From Verrucomicrobia bacterium UBA673 (GTDB taxonomy: Bacteria > Verrucomicrobiota > Verrucomicrobiia > Limisphaerales > UBA1096): a stretch of 8,146 nucleotides of DNA. Position 1 is the stretch's first letter. Each line of letters begins with the position of its first letter. The notes under the pieces are model-generated. The model was not told the origin of the DNA. It ran no database searches and saw only the letters and a list, made by a program, of their open reading frames with translations. The stretch lies in contig DBNL01000085.1 of NCBI GenBank assembly GCA_002299785.1, positions 2,385 through 10,530 on the forward strand, written 5' to 3'. The translations under genes were made by a program, and so were the position numbers. Shown here piece by piece: positions 1 to 7,300 of this stretch.

Positions 1-59
1 GGTTTCTGGCCGATAACTTGGTCGTTTGCATCGACGACGTCGAAGATCTCTTCAATCAT
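1..59 (-). CDS. Probable NUDIX hydrolase, N-terminal fragment (runs off left edge)
   Basis: An open frame reads leftward from the ATG at 59-57 to the window edge, giving 19 codons that begin MIEEIFDVVDANDQVIGQK. The pattern E-E-x-F-D-V-V-D-x-x-D-x-V-I-G-Q resembles the first beta-hairpin of IDI-like NUDIX hydrolases, a family that hydrolyses substrates of the form nucleoside diphosphate linked to another group, or isomerises isopentenyl diphosphate. The NUDIX box itself lies outside the window, so neither catalysis nor substrate can be judged. The ATG overlaps the last 8 nt of rsmA (ATGATTGA), which suggests translational coupling. Upstream there is only a weak purine stretch (AGAGAT) as a ribosome binding site. 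The assignment rests on N-terminal resemblance alone; an unrelated protein remains possible. Confidence 0.6.
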   Translation of the reverse strand, partial: MIEEIFDVVDANDQVIGQK

Positions 60-891
60 CAATCTCTGTGCAGCTTAGGCGTTGGGTGAGTTCGGTGAAT
101 TGCTCGAGGGTGACGCGCTCGGCACGGATTTGTTCATCGAGTCCAAGAGCGTCGAAGGATTCCGCCACGGCGGCTTCGGGCCAGTCGCGATTGAGAAGTT
201 TCATCATCTTTTTGCGCCGCTCGCCGAAGACGCGCTTTACGATTTTTTTGAAAACTGGGCACAACTCCGGGGGTAATAACTGTGTATCACGGCGCAACAA
301 CTCAATGCACCCTGAGTCCACATTCGGCTCAGGATAAAATGAGCCGCGCGGGATGGTGAACCACTCGCCCACCGCATAGTGCAGCCCGATCAATAGCGCG
401 AGCACGCCGTACTCCCTGCTACCCGGCCGAGCCAACATCCGCCTGACGACCTCGAGTTGCAGCGTCACGATCATTGCATTCGGCCGTCCTTCCGAAGCAG
501 CAAGATCGATTAGCAGCGGCGAGGCGATCGAGTAAGGCAGGTTGGCGACGAGCTTGTGTTCCAACCAATCAAACTCTGTCTTACGAACAATCTTCATCGC
601 GTCAGCGTGTTGCAGCGTGAGGTTTTCACAATTGGCAAACTTCTTTTTGAGCAACTTGATCAATCGCCGATCCGTCTCGATGGCGGTAACCTGGCCGACG
701 GCCTCCAGCAGTAATTCGGTCAGCGGGCCAAGCCCAGGTCCAATCTCGATTACCGAATCGTCCGGCGCGAGCTTGGCCAAAGCGACGATTTTGTGGAGTT
801 GATTTTGATCATGCATGAAGGTTTGCCCAAGCGATTTGGTCAACATGATATCCTCGTCGTTGAGGAGATTTCGGATTTCGGATAAGGTCAT
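52..891 (-). CDS. rsmA: 16S rRNA (adenine1518-N6/adenine1519-N6)-dimethyltransferase RsmA (KsgA)
   Basis: This 279-residue protein has the full KsgA/Dim1 architecture and the usual family length. The family transfers four methyl groups from S-adenosylmethionine to two adjacent adenines in the 3'-terminal helix of 16S rRNA during late 30S assembly. Visible motifs are the N-terminal K-S-L-G-Q-T-F element (residues 19-25), SAM motif I VIEIGPGLG (47-55), the acidic ribose-binding residue in AIETD (E72), the catalytic NLPY motif (117-120), the QLEVVRRM helix, the F-Y-P-x-P-x-V-x-S loop and a C-terminal basic helix FGERRKKMMKLL. The residue after Gln in motif X is Thr where Asn or His is usual. The start at 891 is strongly supported: GAGGAGG (905-899) lies 7 nt upstream. 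It overlaps the aminotransferase stop as ATGA. An internal Met16 is a less likely start. Confidence 0.96.
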   Translation of the reverse strand: MTLSEIRNLLNDEDIMLTKSLGQTFMHDQNQLHKIVALAKLAPDDSVIEIGPGLGPLTELLLEAVGQVTAIETDRRLIKLLKKKFANCENLTLQHADAMKIVRKTEFDWLEHKLVANLPYSIASPLLIDLAASEGRPNAMIVTLQLEVVRRMLARPGSREYGVLALLIGLHYAVGEWFTIPRGSFYPEPNVDSGCIELLRRDTQLLPPELCPVFKKIVKRVFGERRKKMMKLLNRDWPEAAVAESFDALGLDEQIRAERVTLEQFTELTQRLSCTEIDD

Positions 892-2189
892 GCGTAAACC
901 TCCTCAAGCGCGCGGCCAAGAGCGCGGATTAACTTCGTGATGTGCGATTTGCCGACGGTGAGAGGCGGTGTGAAGGCCAGGATATTCGCTGGATCACCCT
1001 CCGGTAACAGGATAAAACCGTCCTTCAACAGTCGCTTGATCACGCTGAGGGCGATGTCAGCAGCGGGCGTGCTGTCGTCATAGAATAACTCGAGCGCGAG
1101 CATCAGGCCAAGGCCGCGTGGCCGGCAGCGGGAGCGGCCGATGCGCTTTGCCAAGCGCTTGAGTTCTCCAAGAAACAGTTGGCCCATCTCAGCGCTGCGT
1201 GCCGGCAGCTTGCGCAACTCAAGTTCACGGAGAGACGCGATCGCCATCGCGCAACCGACCGGGTGGCCGAGGAACGTACTCGTGTGAATCGCCTCGCCGG
1301 TGGACTCAGGCCAGGCACGATCCATCACCTCTACGCTGCCGACGCACGCCGAGAGAGGGAAGCCACCGGTGAGCGCCTTGCCGAGGCAGAGAAGATCCGG
1401 CATCACGCCAAAATGCTCGCTCGCAAACCATCGCCCAGTACGGCCGAAGCCGGTGTACACCTCGTCGCAAATCAGCAGCGCGCCTTGTTGGTCGCAAACT
1501 TTGCGGAGCAATTTCAGGAAGCCGGCAGGCGGGATGTTAGTGCCGCCGCGACCCTGAATCGGCTCGACCAAAATCGCGCTGACATTGTGTTTGCTACACT
1601 CGGCGGCCAACCGCTGCTCGAGCTTGGCCAAGTCTGCCTTGCCGCGCGGGAACGGCACGAAGCTCGCAAACCGTCCGATTTGCCGGCGGAACGGCGAGCG
1701 GAAATTGCTGCGCCAAGTGGCATTGAGAGCGCCGTACCCTAGGCCGTGATAGGCATCCTCAAACGCGATGACACGCGTGCGGCCGGTGGCGAGATGGGCG
1801 GTCTTGAGCGCGGCCTCGACCGCCTCAAAGCCAGAGCTGCAAAAGATCGTTTTGCCAATTTGCTTGGCCAAGCGCTCGAAGGTGAGCCGGCTGAGTTCGC
1901 GAGCCAGCTTGGCCTTGAGCGCGTGGGGGTGGACGTCGCCCATCGCGTGCAGCAGCTTGGCCATTTGACGCTGGCCGGCACCGACGATTCGGGGGTTTGC
2001 ATGGCCGGCGGCGGCCACAGCAAACGCGGCTGTAAAGTCGAGATACTCACGCCCGGAATCATCCCAAACACGCATGCCCTTGGCCCGCTCCCAAACGATC
2101 GGCCAACTGCCATCCGGCTCGATGAAGGTGATGTTGCGTGATTCGAAACAGCGCAGTTGATCGATGGTTTTGTTGGCCTTTTTTTTCAT
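888..2189 (-). CDS. Class-III PLP-dependent aminotransferase, substrate unknown
   Basis: This 433-residue protein is a fold-type I, class-III (omega/ornithine-type) aminotransferase, normal in length for the family. It should move an amino group between an amine or amino acid and a 2-oxo acid using pyridoxal phosphate in the cytoplasm. Visible are the phosphate-binding SSGFEA turn (118-123), the ring-stacking Y-H-G (147-149), VEPIQGRGG with E209 (208-216), the cofactor-N1 aspartate in ICDEVYTGFGRTG (D242), and the Schiff-base lysine in LGKALTGGFP (K271). TSTFLGHPVGCA follows as expected. All key cofactor residues are intact, so it is probably active. GABA, acetylornithine and ornithine aminotransferases share these motifs, and nothing nearby (no arg or gab genes) selects one. 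It starts 3 nt after queE, with AAAGG (2204-2200) 10 nt upstream of the ATG. The start codon runs straight into eight adenines encoding Lys-rich residues. Confidence 0.9.
   Translation of the reverse strand: MKKKANKTIDQLRCFESRNITFIEPDGSWPIVWERAKGMRVWDDSGREYLDFTAAFAVAAAGHANPRIVGAGQRQMAKLLHAMGDVHPHALKAKLARELSRLTFERLAKQIGKTIFCSSGFEAVEAALKTAHLATGRTRVIAFEDAYHGLGYGALNATWRSNFRSPFRRQIGRFASFVPFPRGKADLAKLEQRLAAECSKHNVSAILVEPIQGRGGTNIPPAGFLKLLRKVCDQQGALLICDEVYTGFGRTGRWFASEHFGVMPDLLCLGKALTGGFPLSACVGSVEVMDRAWPESTGEAIHTSTFLGHPVGCAMAIASLRELELRKLPARSAEMGQLFLGELKRLAKRIGRSRCRPRGLGLMLALELFYDDSTPAADIALSVIKRLLKDGFILLPEGDPANILAFTPPLTVGKSHITKLIRALGRALEEVYA
899..905 (-). promoter_or_regulatory. Strong ribosome binding site for rsmA
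   Basis: GAGGAGG lies 7 nt upstream of the rsmA ATG, within the last codons of the aminotransferase gene (encoding Glu-Glu-Val). It is the best Shine-Dalgarno match in the cluster and fixes the rsmA start at 891 rather than the internal Met16. Its position inside the upstream coding sequence, with an ATGA stop-start overlap, is typical of translational coupling. Confidence 0.85.
1862..1873. repeat. 12-bp palindrome GCTTGGCCAAGC
   Basis: This 12-bp version of the same palindrome lies inside the aminotransferase gene and encodes Arg-Leu-Ala-Lys-Gln. Shorter core copies (TTGGCCAA) lie at 773-780, 1624-1631, 3162-3169, 7274-7281 and 7310-7317. Confidence 0.55.
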
Positions 2190-2192
2190 GGC

Positions 2193-2921
2193 TTAAACGC
2201 CTTTTTCGTCGGGTGGCCAGATGAATTTGTGGATCTGTAACTGAAACCGCACGCGCAGCTTGTCCCGGGTGATGCACTCAACGAGTTCGCGACGCGTGAT
2301 CGGCGTGTGACCAGCCGGCACCGGCTTGAGCGCCTCGTCATGCTGATGTGCTTCAAGTGGGGCCACCCATGAGAGAAGCACGGGGCAGCGTTCGTCCAAT
2401 CTATGCTCGGCTAATTGAATCTTAGTCCAAGCGTAATCCTCCTCGGTGCCGATGACGAACTTCACTTCGTCACTTGGCTTGAGTCGAGCGATGTTCCCGG
2501 TGAGCATTTTTTTGGACTCGCCGCTGCTCGGGCATTTCCAGTCCATGATGTGGCGCACGCGCTGATCGCTCGTGCTGATGTCATGCGCGCCACTGGTCTC
2601 TACCAGTACGGTGAGGCCCATGTCACAAAGGCGGCGCATCAGCGGGTGAACGTTTTTTTGAAGCAACGGTTCGCCGCCGGTGAGTTCAACGAGCGGCAGT
2701 TTGTTGCCGAGCTCGCCGGTGAAGGCGCATCGTTTTTCGAGTTCGGCGATAACCTCGTCAACTATCATCGATTGGCCGCCGGTGAAAGCGTAAGCGGTGT
2801 CGCAGTAGGAGCAGCGGAGGTCGCAGCCGGTCAGGCGGACGAAAGCGCACGGTAGGCCGGCGAAGGTGCTTTCGCCCTGGATACTCAGGTAGATTTCGTG
2901 AACCAGAAGCGAGTCGGCCAT
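2193..2921 (-). CDS. queE: 7-carboxy-7-deazaguanine synthase QueE (radical SAM)
   Basis: This 242-residue radical-SAM enzyme matches QueE, which ring-contracts 6-carboxy-5,6,7,8-tetrahydropterin to 7-carboxy-7-deazaguanine on the route to queuosine in tRNA (or to other 7-deazapurines). Diagnostic features are the N-terminal YLSIQGES (11-18), the family's [4Fe-4S] ligands C33-x3-C37-x2-C40 in GCDLRCSYC, the SAM-binding ELTGGEP (79-85), VETSG (107-111), the QueE signature DWKCPSSGE (127-135), and the C-terminal R-F-Q-L-Q-I-H-K-x-I-W ending in GV. Length and order are canonical, so the call is firm. GAGG (2932-2929), inside the end of the peptidase gene, lies 7 nt upstream of the ATG, and the peptidase stop is only 2 nt away, suggesting coupling. 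No queC, queD or queF is present in the window, so the rest of the pathway must be encoded elsewhere. Confidence 0.95.
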   Translation of the reverse strand: MADSLLVHEIYLSIQGESTFAGLPCAFVRLTGCDLRCSYCDTAYAFTGGQSMIVDEVIAELEKRCAFTGELGNKLPLVELTGGEPLLQKNVHPLMRRLCDMGLTVLVETSGAHDISTSDQRVRHIMDWKCPSSGESKKMLTGNIARLKPSDEVKFVIGTEEDYAWTKIQLAEHRLDERCPVLLSWVAPLEAHQHDEALKPVPAGHTPITRRELVECITRDKLRVRFQLQIHKFIWPPDEKGV

Positions 2922-2923
2922 GG

Positions 2924-4294
2924 TTACGCCTCAGCGAGATTTGTCCAGAGATTGGCGCTCATCCAGATGCCGCGCGTGAACACCTCAAGGTCCATTTTTT
3001 CGTTGGGCGAATGGAGGTTATCGTCCGGCAGCGCTAGGCCAAGAAGATAGGTATCGACCTTCAAAATACGCAAAAAATGCTCAACAATCGGGATTGATCC
3101 GCCCTCTCGCAAGAGCACCGGTTCATGACCGAAAGAGGCCTTGAGCGACTTGAGCGCGGCCTTGGCCAAAGGGCCGGTCGGCGAGACGATGTACGGATCG
3201 GCCGCGTGTCCCAGATCGACCTCAATCCGCATCGTCGGCGGGCAGAGTGCCTTGAGTTGTTTCGCAACCAAGCGGAGGATTTTTTGAGGATTCTGATCTG
3301 GCACGAGACGCATGGTGATCTTCGCGCTGGCGGCGCTTGGCACGATGGTTTTGCTGCCCTCGCCCTGGTAGCCGCTGGTGAGGCCGTTGATCTCGAACGT
3401 CGGCCGCGCGGCACGCTGCTCGTTGGGCGTGAAGCCTTTTTCGCCAAAGAGCGCCTTCACGCCGAGTAACTTTTTGTACTTGGACTCGCTGTACGGGACG
3501 CGGGCAAGTTGCCTGCGCTCGTAAGCCGTAAGCTTAACGACGTCTTCGTAAAAACCTGGAACGTTGATGCTGCCGTTTTTGTTGATCATCCGGCCGAGCA
3601 TTTTGCTCAGTGCCATTGCAGGATTCTCGACCGAGCCGCCGTAAATGCCAGAGTGCAAATCGCGGTCTGGGCCGGTGAGTTTGACCTCGAGCGCGGCGAC
3701 GCCGCGCAGCGCATACGTCAACGCCGGGTGCTTGAGGTCGGGCATACCTGTGTCGGAAACCACGACCCCGTCGCACTCGAGTTCGCGTTTGTTCTGCTTA
3801 AGAAACTCGACAAGCGCTTCGCCGCCAACCTCCTCCTCGCCCTCTACGACGAACGTCAAGTCGCACGGCAGCTCGGTGCCGGTCTTGAGATACGCCTCGA
3901 CTGCCTTGAGATGGGCGAAGTGCTGGCCCTTGTTGTCGCTGGCGCCGCGCGCGAAGAGGCTGCGTCCGCGAAGCGTCGGCTCGAACGGCGGGCTGTCCCA
4001 CAGCTCTAGCGGCTCAGGAGGCTGAACATCGTAGTGGCCGTACACGAGAAAGTGAGGCTTGGAGCTGTTGCGCCGGCGCGGCGTTGCGGCGGTGACGATC
4101 GGGTGGCCGCCAGTCCTGTGCACCCGCGATCTGAGGCCAAGCGACTTGGCATGTCCGGCGAGCCAGCGAGCGCAGTCGGTCATGTCTTTTTTGTGTGCGC
4201 TCTGCGCAGATACGCTGGGGAAGCGAAGATACTCGATCAGTTCATCAACGAACCGCTGCCGGTTGGCGTCGATATATTTCTTGAGTTGTTTCAT
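2924..4294 (-). CDS. M20-family zinc dipeptidase / deacylase
   Basis: This 456-residue protein belongs to peptidase family M20 (ArgE/DapE/carnosinase-like) and is closest in layout to the CNDP-type dipeptidases. It is expected to hydrolyse dipeptides or N-acyl amino acids with two zinc ions. The metal and catalytic residues are all visible: H87 with D89 in GHYDVQP (86-92), bridging D120 in ARGASDNKG, the general base E153 and ligand E154 in EGEEEVG (151-157), D181 in VSDTGMPD, and the last ligand H428 in DDNLHSPNE. DLHSGIYGG marks the dimerisation (lid) domain inserted between the two catalytic halves. There is no signal peptide, so it should be cytoplasmic. It begins 17 nt after the AsmA-like stop with only a weak GAG as ribosome binding site. 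The substrate cannot be read from the sequence. Confidence 0.92.
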   Translation of the reverse strand: MKQLKKYIDANRQRFVDELIEYLRFPSVSAQSAHKKDMTDCARWLAGHAKSLGLRSRVHRTGGHPIVTAATPRRRNSSKPHFLVYGHYDVQPPEPLELWDSPPFEPTLRGRSLFARGASDNKGQHFAHLKAVEAYLKTGTELPCDLTFVVEGEEEVGGEALVEFLKQNKRELECDGVVVSDTGMPDLKHPALTYALRGVAALEVKLTGPDRDLHSGIYGGSVENPAMALSKMLGRMINKNGSINVPGFYEDVVKLTAYERRQLARVPYSESKYKKLLGVKALFGEKGFTPNEQRAARPTFEINGLTSGYQGEGSKTIVPSAASAKITMRLVPDQNPQKILRLVAKQLKALCPPTMRIEVDLGHAADPYIVSPTGPLAKAALKSLKASFGHEPVLLREGGSIPIVEHFLRILKVDTYLLGLALPDDNLHSPNEKMDLEVFTRGIWMSANLWTNLAEA

Positions 4295-4311
4295 TCAGTT
4301 TTTGCTCGAAT

Positions 4312-7300
4312 TCATTCTTTGGGTTTTTCCTTTTTATTGGAGGAGCTCTCAGGAGCGAAAATTGGTCCAAAATTGAGCAGCGGGTTGACTGGTTTCTCAT
4401 GGTTTTTATCGTCCTTGCCACCAACAATCCTGTTTATGTCTTTAAACAAATCCTTACCACGGTTACCCAGCGCATCCTTAACACTACCCCCAATGAATTC
4501 CCCGGAGAGGATGTCAGCAGCATTCTCCAAAATACTGCCAGCTTGAGTTTCAACTGACCCCGGTAGCGAGACGGCCGACTGGCCGAGGATGCCAAGGATG
4601 GCGAGTTTGTTGGTTTTGGTTTTTGGCTCGCCGACCGTCCCCCTGATTGTAATGAAGTCCGGCAACTTCACAAACTTGGCGCTGAGCGGCGTGCCGCTGG
4701 GGATCAAGCCCGCCCTGTCTGCGAGATCGCGCTTCAGTGAAAACTCAACCGGCAAGTTTAATTGCGAGTCAGCGAAGATTTTTTCAAGTGGCACTTTACC
4801 GCGTGTGGTTGCCGAAAAAACATTGCCCCTTACTTCGCATTTCTCAATCTGAATCACGCGACCTGCAATCTTTAGCCTGGCGTGCATCGTATCGATCGGA
4901 GAGCTGAGCAACTGCGGCAGCCGAAGCATAATTGCGATTGGGGTGAGTAGCATCTGGGTGGTATCGCTGAACAGGCGCAGGTCACCTTTGGCGAACTTCA
5001 ACTCAGCATAGCCATTCAGATTTTGCCAAAACTCCGCCTCGGTCCCACCACTGCTATTGAGCTTGGTTAGGAAAGTTATGTTACCCGCAAGCGTCCCCTT
5101 AACTTCGGGACCGAAGCTATCCACAAGCGGCTGGGCTGGTAATTCTTTCATTTCCACCTCTAGCGCATACGACGGCTTTGGTTTTGACTTGTCTATGCGG
5201 ATTTTCCCTGAGACTGGCATGCCATTGAGCTCGAACTCGATATTGTGCAGATCTATAGTTGTGCCGGTGGCGTTGGCCAGAATTTTTGCCTCTGTAAGGG
5301 TCAACTCTTCCCAGAACGCCTTGACCAATTCGATCTGCAAATCCAGTGCCATGCCGGTAAACAGCTCCGGCAGGCCCGCCAGATCAGCAACAAAATTACT
5401 TCCGGTTTTTTGCTTCGATTCAGCGACCGGCACGGCCGGCAGCAACTTGTTAAGCGCAGTTAGGTCCATTCCATCCGAGAAAAGCTTCAGGTTGCTGACG
5501 ATGTCCCGGCCGGCCGGCGCGGCGATCTTGCCCGTAGCTGTAACTTGGTTTTCGGCCCGAGCTGATTCTGGCAATGCAATGTTGACCTTAGTCAACTCGA
5601 TCAAGTCGCCGGTGAGTTTAGTCTCTCCAGACATACCGATCGTCAAGGGTGTAGACAGAATCGGGGTATTAGCTTCGACAAGCATCAGTTGACCAAGCGA
5701 ACCGGTGAAGTCGGCTGCGATGCTGCCTTCGTCGTTAAAATCGATCGTGGCTCTGGTTTCAGTCTGACTTAGTGTAACCTGAATCGGATCGAGCCACGGC
5801 TTGGCCAGAGCATTGAGCATGTCTGCGAGAACACCGGTGGCGGCAACGCTAACCTTGGCAGGCGCTTGGCCAAGCGGCAGCGTACCAGCAATCTCAAGTT
5901 TACCCTGCAGCTTGTCCTGTTGCGTCAGTTCAAGCGTAGTTTCCTTCAGAGTCACCAACTCGTCACCAATTCCAACCTGACTGTTCAACGCAAGGTCCCA
6001 GTCGGCAAGGTGCCAGCTGGAATAACCACCAGTGAAGCCGATGATGTTCGCGGTGGTATCGATGGATAATTGATCGTCCACTTGATTGAGCGTTGCGGTG
6101 TAACTCATGCCACCATTTTTGACAATGAGTCCGGGTACTGCGGCCAGGTTGGCGACCACCGGAAGACTGAGCTCTCCCCGGCCTTTGACTGTAAATTGCC
6201 CGCTCGATCCAGTCGCCAAACCGTCGAATGTCGCCCAAGTGGTTTCGCCCTTGCCGAATGTGAAGTACAACTTGTCGGCGGATAAAATTTCCCAGTCGCT
6301 GAGTTTGCCGGCGGCCTCAATCTCGAGATGAGTGCCAGCAAGTTTTGGATCCGCACCTGTTAATGTGATTTCACTTACATTAGAATTGAATTGACCTTCT
6401 ATTGACTTACCACCATTTGCGACATTCAGGTTCAACTTGCCATTCACAATGCCTGCTTCTGCAAACTGGCCTACAAATGACGGCCATTCGGCAAGTTTGA
6501 ACTCGTCGATGCGCAAGACCAAAGACGAGTCGATATCTTCCGCAACGCTCTCGCCCCATCCGAGGGTCATGGGCTTGTTGATCGTGGCGGAAAGCGACTC
6601 ATTGCCAGATTTTATTGCCGTGAATTGAAGTTGGTCGAATGTTGCACTTTGCCCATTAAGATCGGCCTTGACTGCAAAATCGAGTTCAAGATTTACGCCG
6701 GAGGTCTTTTCTTTTTTTGACAAACCGGCGTTCGGTTTCCGGTTGGCAAGTAGCGAAGTATCGGCACCGGTGAGTTTGCCGTTAACTTCGAAGTTATTGG
6801 CGTTGGAGGTGGTTTTAACTTGGACGTCTAGGCTGGCCTGCGTAGCGATCTGGAGTTGCACCAGATCGAGTCCCGGCAACGGCAGCGACCATTCACCACT
6901 TTGAAACATCGCTTGAATTGCGAGATCGCTCTCTAGTGTACCAGGTGCAAGCTTACCTGACACGTTTATTTCAACGATTCTGGCCTCGTCGCGATCTACA
7001 GTAAGGTCTAAATTTCGAATCTCCGGCAATGCCGCATCAAGGTTCGCGGTAAGAATGCAGTTGTTTAACGGCTCAAAAAATCCGGTGCCGGTTGTCTGGG
7101 TAAGATCAAGTGCTGCACCGAAGTGACCGATTTCAAGTTCGTCACCAACCTGAATCGTGCAGCTCAAGCTGCCATTGGAGGTAAGTTTACCCGAATCGGG
7201 TTTCGATACCGTGACAGCTCCGCTTACATTTAGCTTTGATGGGTTGCCGTTAGCCAGCCTTCCGGTGGAGAAATTGGCCAATCGAATCTGGAGTTTATCC

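Noticed and set aside
1179..1742. A 187-codon open frame on the plus strand, opposite the aminotransferase gene.
   Set aside because: It lies wholly antisense to a gene with intact PLP motifs, shows no recognisable domain, and has the Arg/Ala/Glu-rich composition typical of a GC-biased shadow frame.
2179..2186. An eight-T run on the plus strand, considered as a terminator tail.
   Set aside because: No GC-rich hairpin precedes it on either strand, and it is explained by the Lys codons at the aminotransferase start.
888..2189. Naming the aminotransferase argD, gabT or bioA.
   Set aside because: The visible motifs are shared by all class-III enzymes, and no neighbouring gene supports a specific pathway.
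3509..4009. A 166-codon open frame on the plus strand, opposite the M20 peptidase gene.
   Set aside because: It is fully antisense to the conserved metal-binding motifs, so its sequence is dictated by the peptidase codons.
5057..5692. A 211-codon open frame on the plus strand, opposite the AsmA-like gene.
   Set aside because: Its Ser/Pro/Leu-rich composition is an antisense shadow of the beta-rich repeats. It has no ribosome binding site or domain that I recognise.
6360..6425. A noticeably AT-rich patch inside the AsmA-like gene, considered as a sign of transfer or an internal promoter.
   Set aside because: The reading frame and repeat character continue unbroken through it. Local composition variation in a fast-evolving beta-repeat protein is enough to explain it.
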